This document shows positions 35,725 to 48,692 of a stretch of 64,000 bases of DNA, in pieces. A model generated the notes under the pieces. The model was not told the DNA's origin and did not search any database. It was given only the letters and a program-made list of their open reading frames with translations. The translations under genes and the position numbers were made by a program. The stretch is from Takifugu bimaculatus. Lineage: Eukaryota; Chordata; Actinopteri; Tetraodontiformes; Tetraodontidae. Position 1 is the stretch's first letter; each line of letters starts with the position of its first letter. The stretch is taken from assembly GCA_004026145.2 (NCBI GenBank), contig SWLE01000276.1:74501-138500 (forward strand), in the 5' to 3' direction.

Positions 35725-38700
35725 ATGACGGAGCAAATCTCCAAGCTGCTGAAGGACTACCTGGACGAGCTGGACGACACCATGCTGAGGGAGTTTAAGT
35801 GGTACCTGGGCCAGCACAAGGAAAGGGGGTCCCGGCCCATCCAGAGGTCACAGCTGGAGAACACAAGCAGGACGGAGACGGTGGATAAACTGGTGCAGGC
35901 GTACGGCGCCGAGGGCGCGGTGGTCACCACCGTGGACGTCCTCTACAGGATGAGGCTCAATGACCTCGCAACACAGTTGGCTCAAGGTACAAGGTTTATC
36001 TCAAACAACCTCTGACCACATGACCCCGTTTCCGCTTCGCCGGATCGCTTAGATCTGAGTTAAAGTGTCTATTTTATTCCCAGCGATCATAGACAGCGAC
36101 GCAGAGCAGCGGGAGGTTGGAGGAGCCCAACCGGAGGCTCGGGAGCAGAAGCCCGATGAAGAGCAGACCCTGAAGGCACCGAAGGATCTTTGCTGCTCCA
36201 TCTGCTTGTCCGTTTTTCAGACCCCAGTGATCCTGCAGTGTGGACACAGCTTCTGTAGGACATGTGTGGAAAAGTCCTGGGAGGGGAAAGTGTCTCGCAG
36301 GTGCTCGCTCTGCGATCAGCTCTTCACTGGAGCAGAACCTCAGGTCAACTTCAGCCTGAAGAATCTGAGCGAAAACTACATGGAGCGCCACAGCCAGCCC
36401 ACGCCAGCGCCTCAGGTATTTCCCAGGCACGCACGCACGCACGCACACAGCTGTTGCACGTTGCCATACAAAATCTGTCTGATTGTGTCATTATTGGATG
36501 CTTCAGCAGCATCTTCTTAAAGAAAAAACTCAATAAGTCTGAATAGAAAGAACTAAAAAGGAAAAATACATCAATAACACGCTAATAACATGCTAATAAC
36601 ACGCTAATAACATGTTATTAACATGCTAACATGGCTGCAAACAGCCAGAACCAACAATAAAAAGGAATTACAGCTCGCGGGGTGCGTTGGGGAGAAGGTG
36701 ATGTCTTTCGCTCTTCTCACTGGTCCAGACTGAGGGTGAAGTTCTGATCACCCGCGCTGTTCGTTCACCAGACTCAGAGTAACCACGCAAACAACAGGAG
36801 GCCTTGCAAGGGGGAGCCGAGCAGCAGTTCAAGCTTCCTCTGTCAACTCCGTTCATCTGCTGCTCGCTCACCTCTTTTATTGGTGCAAACAGAATGGGTG
36901 TCCCAACAGGATCTCATCACTCATTGTCTTCTGACATCTTCTCCCATCTTAACAAACTTCTCTAATCTTGACCAACAGGACACATCTGGGTGCTGGGCTT
37001 GGTTGTAAGCAGCTTCAGCACCTTTACGAAACACTCTCATGTTCTTCTTTTCCTGTCAACATTCCTCAAACACTCAAAGTCTACATACAATAGCATTTAA
37101 AGATAATACTAATAACAACAATAACAATAATTCTTCTCACATTTCCCTCCTGTTTATCGTTAAATGCGTCTAGATTCTCATCATCAGTATTACATCTTTA
37201 CATTTTCATGAAATTTCAATGCATTACGTCATTTTCCTAGAAACACATTTCTTACACTCGGAGTTCAACATGGGTACAGCTTAAGACATCTTGAACATTT
37301 CTTTTACATCTTGGATTACGTCGATCCATTCTTCATCGTCGTCCAGTAGAGATCGTTCTTCCACCTGCAGCTCAGTACTAGTAACAACTGATCCCACGAG
37401 CCGGCCAATGCAACCCCGAACAAGAGGTACTACACAACAAGCTAGTAAATGTGTGGGGACTCTGGATCTTGTTCTAACCATGAATGTCCTAAGTGGCTAA
37501 CTATGGCGCGCGTAGCTCTCATCCTGTCTCAGAGCCTCTTTCTGTCTCTGATTACCTCCCTCCTGTCGGAAGTCCCACAGGCCGAAACTCACGAGTCTGC
37601 CGTCACAGCACTCACCACAATCAGGAAGAACAACTTCATTTCCTTTTAGATCCTCTTCACAGGTTCCGACGGGGTTCAGCCGTTGCTGGACCTATACAGG
37701 CTGTCAGCCGTTTACGGAGAGTCCGCCACTGCTCCCTCGCCTTCACCTGGAAGAATCTTCTGTTTCTTACAATGGGAAAGGTGTATCCACGACAGTTTCC
37801 CGTCCACTCGAACTTCAGTCTTTGTGGTCAGCTGTACTTGATGAGGACCTTCCCATCTAGGCGTGTTCCACCTCTTCCGCACAAACTTCTTCACCCACAC
37901 GTAGTCGCCCGGTTGAATGGGTTCCTGGGGGGTGGAATCTGTGGAAGACACAGGACTAGGCAGAACATTTACAGTATTCACACATCGGTTGAGTAACATT
38001 TTTTTCAGATAATCTGCTATTGTTTCCTCAACATGTTCTAGCTCATTTGTTGTTGCAAAGTATGGTAGGCAATAAGGCCGCCCATATAATGCTTCAAAAG
38101 GTGTGATGCCTGTTTTCTTGTGTGGTGTTATGTGCATCCATAATTTCACCAGGTCGAGACAAAACATCCAGTTCTTTCCTGTCTCGTCCATACACTTCTT
38201 CAGTCTGTTCTTAATAGTACCGTTGACTCTTTCAACCAACCCTGCACTCTGAGGGTGGTATGCGCAGTGATTCTTCAAATCAATGTCCAAAGTTACTCCT
38301 ACAGTTTTCACTATCTCATTTACAAAATGGCTTCCATTGTCGCTCCAGATGACCTTCGGGATGCCAAACCTGGGAATGATTTCTCTACATAGGACTTTTG
38401 CCACTGTCAGTGCATCTGCTTTTGCCGTGGGGAAAATTTCCACCCACCTAGTAAATCCATCTAACACTACTAGACAATATTGTTTACCTTCACATGGTGT
38501 TAGCTGAATAAAATCTAGAAAAACTGTGTGAAATGGATGATTTGGTAATGGTGTAGTGCCTGCAGGGGCCTTAAGGGCTCCCTGTGGGCTGTGTTTTACA
38601 CAAATAGCACATTGTGAACAAAATTTTTAAAGTAGGTATGAAATCCTATAGTATAATAATGTTCATTAACCATCTGTACCATCCCTCCTGTTGAGACATG

Positions 38701-41700
38701 GCATGGCCCATGGCTCACTAATGCTGCCCATTTATGCATATTCCGGGGAAGGATTGGCTTGTTTCCTATGGTTAATAGTCCTTTGTCATCCAGTTTGGCT
38801 CCTCGCTTCTTCCACGTGGCCTTTTCCTTTTCTGGAGCACTTTGTTGCATTTCTTTTAGAATATCATTATCTGCAGGTTCTAAGGTAAATGATTCCTCAT
38901 TATCAAGAAGTGTGTTGTTATTTGCTGCAGCCTTTGCGGCTCTGTCAGCAAAGGCATTGCCTTGTGAGACTGCGTCTGTGTTGTTAGTGTGTGCAGTGCA
39001 TTTACATACAGCTATTTTGCGTGGCTGCTGTACTGCTGCCAATAACTTTTTTAACAGTTCTGCATGCATGACCGGTTTGCCGGTCGACGATTTCATCCCT
39101 CTCAAATTCCATTGTTGAGCAAACACAAACAGTGTGGAAAAAGCATATTGACTATCTGTGTAAATGGTAACATCTTGTCCTTTGCTTAGTTCACAGGCAC
39201 GTGTGAGTGCGACGAGTTCTGCAGCTTGAGCAGAATAGGAAGAGGGAAGTGGTTTCGCCTCCACCACCTCAGTTGCTGTGACTACTGCATAGGCAGTTCT
39301 AGTGCGTCCACTCATCCTTTCTCGATGATCCATCCACAAAGAGTATCCGTCCTGTAGTCAACGCAACATCACTGAGATCTGGTCGCGGCAGGACCTTGGT
39401 GGAGGCCTCATCCAAGCAGTTGTGCTGGTGTCCCTCTTCTGCGGTGGGTAGCAGCGTTGCAGGGTTTAGGGTCGTGCAGTGACGAATCGTCAGATTCGGC
39501 TGAGACAGCAACACTGCCATGCAGGAAAGATGACGTGCGGGCGACAGGAACGCCATCTTACTTTGTAGCAGCAGTATTGACACTGCATGTGGAACTAGCA
39601 AAGTTAGCTCATGATATAGCACCACTCCTGCGGAGATGCTGCCACCACTGCTTTAACGCATGGTGGGAGTGCACAAGCTACGGGATCTAGCTTGTGGGAG
39701 TAGTAGGCTATTGGCTGCCTCTTATCTCCGTGCTTCTGCAACAAAACTGAAGTCATAAAATCACCCTTGCAGTCAACAACCTGCTCAAAAGGCTTCTGAT
39801 AGTCCGGCAGCTTTAACACTCCAGCACCTACAAGGGCCTGTTTTATGTACATAAATGCTTCTTCAGCTTCAGGGGTCCATGTTAACACATCAGTCATTGC
39901 TAAGGGATTATCATACATCAATGCTTGTAAAGGGGCAGTTATTTTCGCATAATCTAAGATCCATGATCTGCAAAAATTCACTAGTCCTAAGAATGACATC
40001 ATCTGCTTCTTTGTTTTTGGTTTTGGGGCTTCAAGCACTGCTGTCTTCCTCGAATAGCTTTACCATTATGTGTCAAAACATGGCCCAGATAAACCACTTC
40101 CTGCTTCACCAGTTGCAGTTTGCTTTTGCTTAATTTATGGCCTTGAGAGGCTAGCCAGTGTAGCAATGCTAGCGTGTCTGACCAACAATCTCCCTCTGTT
40201 TTTGACGCCATGAGGATGTGATCCACGTAGACGAGGATTTGACTTCCACACGGAGGTTTAAACTTAGCTAATGATGACATCATTACTTGAGAGAAGATTG
40301 TGGGACTCTCACAGTAGCCCTGAGGTAACCTTGTCCAGGTATACCTCCGTCCTTGAAACGTAAACGCAAACCAAAACTGGCTGTCTGGATGTACTGGTAC
40401 AGAGAAAAATGCATTGGATACATCTATCACCGTGTACCACTGATGTTCAGGGTTTAAGTCGTTCAGCAGAGTGTATGGATCTGCGACTAAGGGAGACCTA
40501 GGGACCACTGCAGCGTTTACAGCTTGCAGGTCCTGCACCATCCGCCAGCCGGTAGATGGTGGTGACTTCCTTACTGGAAATAGGGGTGTATTTACAGGAG
40601 ATTCAGGACACTCTCTGATGACTCCTGCTTTAAGCAGTGAGTTAAATATCGGAACAATACCCTCCTGTGCATCAGTCTTAAGGGGATATTGCCTCTGAAA
40701 TGGTCTATAATCTGATTTAGGGATTATTTTTACAGGTTCTGCTCCTTTTATAAGACCTACATCCGCAGGTCCTTCCGACCATAATTCAGGGGGAAGCTCT
40801 TTCAGCTTCTCATCTTCCTCCTGCGTGAGGAAGATGTTTTCTTCTCATGAACTCTGGTCTGTGAGGTGCGTTGCTGGATGAGTCAGCAACCATGTTTTAA
40901 GGGGAATGCGCCACACCTGGAACTGATCATTAAAATCAACCTCACCCTTAGGCCTATAGGGCAGGCTGCTCCAGTGTTTTACGTCACATCCCAAGTCTTG
41001 CCATCTTTTGCCATCAAGACTCAGGAGGATCAAAGATGGAAGTTCTTCCTTTTCAGAAACCAAACCAACTCCTTTGCGCTCTTCATACCACGAAGCTAAT
41101 TTTTTCTCACGCTAACAGGTTAACCTGTAACCGTGGCAACATGTTAAACATGTTAAACTTTGGAGCTTGAGTCTGTTGCTGCTGTCAAGAGCACTGAAAC
41201 GGTGCAACTTCTTTATTCTTTAGCTTCCTCCCTCCTCGGTTCCCATCCCTCCAAAGAAGATCAGAGAGAAGCAGGAGGATTTCGAGAGGCTGAGGAACAC
41301 GTGCACCTCTTTGGTCGCACGCATCGAGGTCAGCACGGCGCCGCTCATCGGTCAGACGTCTTCGTAAGGACGATGACGTCATGTTTCTATTCTGACCCCC
41401 AGCGTCAGAGCCGAACCACCAAGACGAAGATTAGGGAGGAATTTAAGGAGCTCCGACGGTACCTGAAAACGGAGGAAGCGAACCTGCTGGCTGCACTGAA
41501 ACGGGAAGAATCCCAGAAGATCCATTTGATCCAGATGATCAAGGAGACGAGCAGCGACGCGTTGTCGCTGTCCGACGGCGTGAAGAAGATGGAGGAACTA
41601 GCTACCGACGCCTCCTTCCTGACGGTGAGCGTACGCCTGAAGGAGGTCGTGAGTCCATGAACCAATGAAACGACTGCTGCTGTTTCTTATCTTCACAGAG

Positions 41701-42313
41701 CTTCAAGTCTTCTTTGGAAAGGTTTGTCTTCATCCATCATCTTCTCTTCTCTCTTGGAGGGACGGAACTTCGAGTTCCCATCCTTCTCCAGATGGTCTCA
41801 GAAGTCTTTCATTTCTGTTTTGGGGCCTTTTCTCTCTCTCAAACCTGTTGACGTTGCTCCAGGACTCAGAAAGCTCTGTTGCATCCAGAACCTCCACAAG
41901 TGCAGATAGAAGAAGCCAAATATGTGGAAAACCTTCAGTTCAGAGTCTTGAGGAAGCTGCTGAGAATCACAAGGAACAGTAAGTTGGGTCGGAGCGGTTG
42001 GATCCCGTCCAGCAGAAGCCCACAGATCTCCATCGATGTGCTTTGACTTGTCGTTCCTGCAGTTTCAGGAGAACCAGCAGCGTCTCCAAGGCCCCAGGTG
42101 GCTGAAGTCCAGCCTGAAGTGATGCTCACAGTCACCTGCAGATACCCAGGGAGCTCCCAGAGCCCCCCCCCTCAGAGGCTGGGCGGTGAGGACAACGTCC
42201 CCAAACACCACAGAAGGTCCAGAAGGCTGGTGCAGAGAGATGATCCAACCGCGCGGTGCACCACGTGCACGTGCACGGTGCAGCACGTGCACGTGGTGTC
42301 ACCACCAGAGTAG
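35725..42313 (+). CDS. PYD-RING-coiled-coil protein, unit 2, intact, 436 aa
   Basis: Seven exons: 35725-35986 (pyrin domain, helices [11 protein letters not shown] and LREFKWYL), 36084-36415 (C3HC4 [21 protein letters not shown]), 41224-41328 ([17 protein letters not shown]), 41403-41624 (coiled coil, [20 protein letters not shown]), 41698-41720 (23-base exon SFKSSLER), 41863-41978 (116-base exon, [18 protein letters not shown]) and 42063-42313 (stop TAG). The lengths sum to 1311 and every phase fits. The 23- and 116-base exons are the TRIM-gene hallmark. Known parts imply a ubiquitin ligase brought to inflammasome-type filaments by PYD contacts; this is inference. No B-box and no B30.2 are seen. 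ATTAAA lies near 42404. An ERV fills intron 2. Confidence 0.8.
36731..37141 (-). repeat. ERV 3' LTR (unit 2)
   Basis: 411 bases, same ends and length as the unit 1 3' LTR, with a handful of substitutions by eye. Confidence 0.9.
36731..41009 (-). mobile_element. endogenous retrovirus, unit 2 copy, 5' LTR-gag-protease deleted
   Basis: Same provirus and same AGAC site (36727-36730) as in unit 1. The 3' LTR (36731-37141), env remnant, integrase (38467-37712 and upstream), RNase H and RT remain. The sequence breaks off inside the protease at 41009, and a few filler bases (GCCAT) join it to the old right flank. Its own lesions include a 7-base deletion in RT near 40055, a 2-base loss near 39310 and an 8-base gain near 38655. 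The RT box is also YVDH. Confidence 0.9.
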
Positions 42314-42716
42314 TCGAAACGGCTCCTCTGGAAGAGTCTCGGGTCGTCGTGTCTCAACATTATTGTGCAAATGATCCTTTTGTGATGTTCAACGTTGTTC
42401 CCATTAAACTGCGTCAAACGATGCTGCTTTTCTTTCTTCCTCTCCTTTGATTAAACTGGAGTTATAACGCAGAAGAAGAGCGAGCAGCTTCCTGTTTCGC
42501 GAGCTTTCTCTCGAAGGAAGTGCTTTTTTTATATCGAAACAAACCTGCAGCTGTGAGGTCGTCAGAAGATCGCGGACGTCACGAGACGTTTCCCCAGAGA
42601 TTCTCTAACTGTAGCTCGTGTCAGTTAAGTTATAATGTTTGGACAATACTGAGGAACATCCCAGGAGCCTGAAGAACAGGTGCGAGCTGCAGCGATGATG
42701 GAGCAGATGAGATAAA

Positions 42717-45700
42717 ATGGAGGGACTCGCTGATCTGAGGGAGAAACCCTGTGGAGGTAAGAAGGCTTCTGGAACCACCGCCAAAGTCAGACGTCACTGA
42801 AGAGAAATCTTGTTGTTTGTGTCAGACGTTGGTTCCACAAACCGGGCAGAAGTTCATCAGTTCAGTCCCAGTTTAAGCGCTCAGGGCGGGAGCGTCCTGG
42901 TCGCTCCCTTCATCACTGGCTCCAGCATCCGCAGCCTGAACATCACCATCACCTCCCCCGACCCAGGTGAGACTTCAGATCTGGGGGGGACCAGAGCGGG
43001 TGTCTGATCTCTGCTGCTCCTCATCTTCCAGGGTTGAGCTCATCGAAAGAAGCCTTGAACAACAACAATGGAGAAGTCGCTCTGCAGCCCCCAGGTCAGC
43101 GCTTCATCCTGCCCCCGAGGGAACCGAGACGTCCCCCCAAAGGGGAGAGAGACCCTGGTAACCTTTGTCCTTCTGTCCCCCAGACCGGACTGCTGAGTGT
43201 CGGCAGAAGCTGAAAGCAACGATTAGGAGAAGGTTCAGTCACTTACTGGAAGGAGTGACGATAGACGCCAGGAAGACGCCTCTCCGCCAGATCTACACCG
43301 AGCTCTACATCACGGAGGGGGGGAGCGGGGAGGTCAACAAGGAGCACGAGGTGAGGCAGATCGAGGCGTCTCCCAGGGTGGACGCCAGGGACAAATGCAT
43401 CAGCTGCAACCAGCTCTTTGTCCCTGCCGAAGGACAAGACTTCCAGATCAGGAGTGTGATGACCAGGGGGGTCGCCGGCGTCGGCAAGACCGTCCACGTC
43501 AATAAGTTCACTCTGGACTGGGCCGAGGACGGAGAGCACGACCACCTGGACTTCGTCTTTCCTTTGTCTTTCCGAGAGCTGAACTTAATGAGGAAGAAGA
43601 GTCTGAGTTTTGAAGAGTTACTCGCCGTCTTTTTCCCCGAGACCAAAGAGTCCGGAATCTTCAAAAGTGTCTTCAGCAGAATCCTCTTCATCCTGGACGG
43701 CCTGGACGAGAGCCGCCTGTCCCTGGACTTCGAGAACAGCGAGATCCTGACGGACGTGACGCAGGAAGCCTCCGTGGCGGTGCTGCTGACCAACCTGATC
43801 AGGGGCCGACTGCTCCCGCGGGCTCTGGTCTGGATCACGTCCCGCCCGCTGGCGTCCGCTCGGATCCCCCTGTGCCACCTGGATCTCGTGACAGAGGTGC
43901 GCGGCTTCAACGACCCCCAGAAGGACGAATACTTCAGGAGGAAAATTCCCGAGAAGCCTCTCGCAGAGCGAGTGATCGCGCACGTGAAGTCCTGCAGGAG
44001 CCTCCACATCATGTGCCACCTCCCCATCTTCTGCTTGATGGCGGCCACCGTCCTCCGCAGGAAGCTGTCCACGGCGGACGGCAAGGACTCCCCAAAGACG
44101 CTGACGCAGATGTACATCCACTTCCTGTCCCTGTACGTGGACAACGTCAACAAGAGGCGGCCTGCCAGCAGCGAGTCGAAGGCGGACGTCTTGAGGGCCA
44201 ATCTGATGTCACTGGGCAACCTGGCCTACAAACAGCTGGAGCAGGGCAACCTGATCTTCTACGAGACGGACCTGGTGCAGAGCGGCATCCAGGTGACGCA
44301 GGCCTCCGTGTTCTCGGGCGTCTACACGCAGATCTTCAGTGAGGAGATGATTCTGTGCAGGGAAAAGATGTTCTGCTTCATCCACCTCAGCATCCAGGAG
44401 TTCTTCGCCGCCTTGTACGTCTTCCTGAAATTCAACAACGACAACTTCAACGTGCTGATCAGGAAGCCGTCGCCTTCCAGATATTTCCCCTTCAGAGACA
44501 CGTCCGAGCTCGTCCTCTACAGAGGAGCGGTGGAAAAGGCCTTGCAGAGCGAGGAGGGACATTTTGACATCTTCCTGCGCTTCCTCTTGGGCCTGTCTCT
44601 GGAATCCAACCAGACCCTGTTGGAGCACCTGATGATCCAGAACAGAACCCAGCAGCGCACCAGAGCGGAGATCATCAAACACATCAAGGAGAAGATCAGG
44701 AGAAGCTCGTCGGTGGACAGATGCCTCAATCTCTTCCACTGCCTGAACGAGCTGAACGACCGCTCCCTGGTGGACGAGATCCAGGGCCACCTCCGGTCCG
44801 GGCACCTTCACCAGAGCAAGCTTTCCTCCTCCCAGTGGAACGCTCTGGTGGTGGTTCTGTTGGCGTCAGAAGAGGATCTGGGCGTGTTCGTGCTGAGCCA
44901 GTACGCTCGCTCAGAGGAGGGACTCCTGAGGCTGCTGCCTGTTGTCAAAGCTGCTCAGGAAGCAAAGTGAGTCTGAAGGAAGTCGGCGCGGAACCAGCGC
45001 TTCTTCACAGTGTCCACGGTTCCTCACGGTCTCCACGCTTCTTCACGGTTCCTCACGGTTCCTCACGGTCTCCACGGTTCCTCACGGTCTCCACGGTTCC
45101 TCACGGTCTCCACGGTTCTTCACGGTTCCTCACGGTCTCCACGGTTCCTCACGGTTCTTCACGGTCTCCACGGTTCCTCACGGTCTTCACGGTTCCTCAC
45201 GGTCTCCACGGTTCCTCACGGTTCCTCACGGTCTCCACGGTTCCTCACGGTCTCCACCTGTTGTTGTTCCAACAGGCTAAACGCTTGTAAGCTGACGGTG
45301 AACTGCTGTGAAAAACTGTCCAACGCCATCAGCACGTCCCGCCTCAGGGAGCTGGACCTGAGCAACAACCCCCTGGCGGATGCGGGGGTAGCGGCGCTCT
45401 CGCGGGGACTGATCAACGCCAACCTGGAGACACTCAGGTCTGTCCCCCTCAGATCCACACGGGTTGGGGGGGGTTCTGGGTGACTTCTGCATCTCTTTTT
45501 GTTCTGGTCAGATTAAGGAGCTGCAGCCTGACCCAGGACAGTTCCTGGCCCCTCGCTTCAACCATCAGCTCCGGCTCGTGTAAGCTGAGACTTCTGGACC
45601 TCTCGGACAACGACCTCCGGGACGCCGGGGTCCAACGGCTCTGTGGCGGACTGGAGAGTCCCGACTGTAAACTGGAAACGCTCCTGTGAGAGAACGTCCA

Positions 45701-46876
45701 CATTCATTGTCCAGTGGACTAAAGAGTGAAGCTGTGTGTGATGACGTGTCCCCTCTGGAGGTTGTCCCTGTGCGGACTCACGCACCAGAGCTGCACTTTC
45801 CTGGCGTCTGCCCTCAACTCATCCAGGCTGAGAGAGCTGGACCTGAGCTACAACCACCCGGGGGACGCGGGACTGGACTTACTCTCGACTCTGCTGCACG
45901 ACCCACAATGCAGCCTGCGGCAAGTCCGGTCTGAACCGTTAGCATGTTGCTAATATGCAGCATCAGTCTGTCCACCCCTCCAACACTAACAACCCCTTTG
46001 TCATCAACTACTGGTGTGAAAAACCAAGTCAATTCCCAAACACAAGAGGGGCCGTTTTAACTTTGTGTGGGTTTTGTTTCAGCGTGGAACACTGTGGCGA
46101 GGCCAGGATCCTCCCGGCTCCTCAGAAGTGTGAGTGTCAGCACCTCCGGTTGTCCTGCAGAGCCCGAAAACGCTTCAATGACGTGTTGACTGTTGCCTGA
46201 GCTCATTTTACTCTGAAAATGGCCGTGGTCGTTTTTAATATCAGTGCAGGCCTTAAGGTCATGTGGGACCTGTCATGTGACTTCAACCCTTAAGCCTGGT
46301 GTGTGTGTGTGTGTGTGTGTCCAGGACTAATCCTCTTCCTTTTTTTGACCATCAGATACCACAAAGTTGACCCTGGATCCGAACACGGCACAAGTGGACC
46401 TTTGTCTCTCTGAGGGGAACAGCACAGCCCGGCGTTGGACCCAGCAGCCGTACCCTGATCACCTGGACAGGTTCGACTTCTGGTCCCAGGTGTTGAGTGT
46501 GGAGGGTCTGACCGGGCGCTGCTACTGGGAGACCAAATGGAGCCAGAGAGTGTTCATCGGAGCGGCCTACAGGAGCATGAGGCGGAAGGGGGAGGGGGAC
46601 GACAGCCAGCTGGGTAAAAACGAGTCTTCCTGGGGGGTGAGCTGCCACCGGGACGGCTTCAGGGCCTGGCACAAGGGGCTGAGCTCCGATCTCAACGGCC
46701 ATCCCGGCTCCAGGAAGGTGGGGGTATTCCTGGACTGGTGCGCAGGGACGCTGGCCTTCTTCACGGTCGCCGACGGCGTCCTGAGCCTCCTCCACACCTT
46801 CAACACCACCTTCACCGAGCCCGTGCACGCGGCGTTCAGGCTGGGCTGGGCGGACTCCACGGTGCACCTGTGCTGA
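42717..46876 (+). CDS. FISNA-NACHT-LRR-PRY/SPRY NLR receptor, unit 2
   Basis: Exons 42717-42756, 42826-42966, 43032-43094, 43184-44966 (FISNA, NACHT with GVAGVGKT and ILFILDGLDES), LRR exons 45276-45437, 45512-45685 and 45761-45928 (by alignment to unit 1), a linker exon near 46083-46129, and PRY/SPRY 46356-46876. The same residues mark each domain as in unit 1. Differences are scattered: for example two extra residues (VP) before EGQDF, and single changes such as GRV for GCV and WET(K/E). The small intron 43095-43183 is 89 bases, not 81, so its retention would shift frame; this supports splicing in both genes. The start follows a short GC-poor 5' stretch about 400 bases after the PYD-RING stop, in the same orientation. 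Cytosolic sensor by family; ligand unknown. Confidence 0.9.
44967..45275. repeat. 19-base minisatellite in an NLR intron (unit 2)
   Basis: Shorter version of the unit 1 intron repeat (CTCCACGGTTCCTCACGGT type). Confidence 0.9.
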
Positions 46877-46900
46877 CAGCAGCCGCCATACTACAGCCCT

Positions 46901-47465
46901 CCAGCAGGGGGCAGCAGCCACACTGGAGCCCTCCAGCAGGGGGCAGCAGCCACACTGGAGCCCTCCAGCAGGGGGCAGCAGCCACACTGCAGCCCTCCAG
47001 CAGGGGGCAGCCGCCATACTACAGCCCTCCAGCAGGGGGCAGCAGCCACACTGGAGCCCTCCAGCAGGGGGCAGCAGCCACACTGGAGCCCTCCAGCAGG
47101 GGGCAGCAGCCGCCACACTGGAGCCCTCCAGCAGGGGGCAGCCGCCATACTACAGCCCTCCAGCAGGGGGCAGCAGCCACACTGCAGCCCTCCAGCAGGG
47201 GGCAGCAGCCGCCATACTACAGCCCTCCAGCAGGGGGCAGCAGCCGCCATACTACAGCCCTCCAGCAGGGGGCAGCAGCCACACTGGAGCCCTCCAGCAG
47301 GGGGCAGCAGCACTGGAGCCCTCCAGCAGGGGGCAGCAGCACTGGAGCCCTCCAGCAGGGGGCAGCAGCAGCACTGGAGCCCTCCAGCAGGGGGCAGCAG
47401 CCGCCATACTACAGCCCTCCAGCAGGGGGCAGCAGCCACACTGGAGCCCTCCAGCAGGGGGCAGC
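46901..47465 (+). promoter_or_regulatory. tandem array of CTCF-like motifs in the NLR 3' UTR (unit 2)
   Basis: Eighteen tandem copies, all containing CCAGCAGGGGGCAGC and all in + orientation, between the NLR stop (46876) and AATAAA (47503). This is more than twice the number in unit 1. Some spacers are shortened to CAGCACTGG. Confidence 0.55.
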
Positions 47466-47665
47466 AGCAGCCGCCTGCTGCTCCTTCAGACATTTGATAT
47501 CAAATAAAAACTTTTGGAAAAATTCACTTTCAACAATCATTTTATTAGCAGTCCCAGGAGGCAATGAAAAAGGAGGAAATTAAGATGAGTCAAGACGACG
47601 GCCGATCAGAGCCAGTGAACAGAAGACGGGGAGAGAGTGCGCACACACACACACTCACACAGACT

Positions 47666-47696
<31 letters not shown>

Positions 47697-48291
47697 TTTA
47701 AAAAAGGAACAGAAAGTGTTTAATGACACAAGTGTGTGTGAGTTGGCTGATCCCTCTGTTCCTAACAGGAAGTTCACCAGGACCAACCCCCCCACTCTCT
47801 CACACTCTCTCTCACACACACACACTCTCACACACACACACACACACACAGTACAGACACACACACTCTCACACACAGTACAGACACGTCCTTGGGCTGA
47901 CCAGGCAGATCTTTAAAGGTGATATTCTATTAATTCTATACAGATTATAGATTTATGTCCACGCTGACCCTCGTCAGTGAGACCACTCAGAATCCGTGCG
48001 CTGATCGTGCACGTGCGCTCATTTTACCGTCCGGCATGATCACAATTCTCCGTCAGCGTTCGCAGCTGCCCACAATCTTGATTCATCTAAAAAAAAACAA
48101 CAAAAAAACAACGAAGCTTCCTCGTGCACGGGAATCCCACAAACGTTTGCACCATCACTTTAATGCTGCTGCAGCCACGTGCACTTTTATTACGACACAC
48201 TCGCGAGCGTCACACCCACCAGTTTACAGTTGAAGACTATGCATTGTGGGTGACAGGTCGTCAGACACACACACACGCATGCGCACACAGC

Positions 48292-48329
<38 letters not shown>

Positions 48330-48692
48330 TCCTCAGGCCAGCGTTCAGCAACATTCGCTCCGTGCACAGATGCCCTTCACTCTATGGGGAGTCAATCATA
48401 AAAAAGTTTAGTGCTCGTACAGTGAACCGACTCGATCAGTCATCTCACACACGCTCAGTCTGTTGCATACATGTTGTTCACCTGTTGTTCACCTGTTGTT
48501 CACCTGTATATACACGCCGCCCTCCTCACGACGGAGGTTTGAGGCAGAGCGAAGCTCCACGCCCGCTGCTCTCAGGCAGCCGGAGAGCTTTAGATTCTTT
48601 ATTTTAAAAAAGGAAAAAGATAAAGCGCTTCGTTTCACAAGGTGTAGTAAACCGGGGGGGGGGCATACAGAGGGAGGGGGGCGTTGGGGGGC
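47466..48692. other. intergenic between NLR and sec24c tail (unit 2)
   Basis: Counterpart of 26113-27357 with CA/TC repeats (47642-47694, 47812-47850, 48297-48322) and no gene. Confidence 0.65.

Noticed and set aside
46738..47583. 281-codon forward ORF past the NLR stop
   Set aside because: Different frame from the SPRY exon; it translates the motif array of the 3' UTR.
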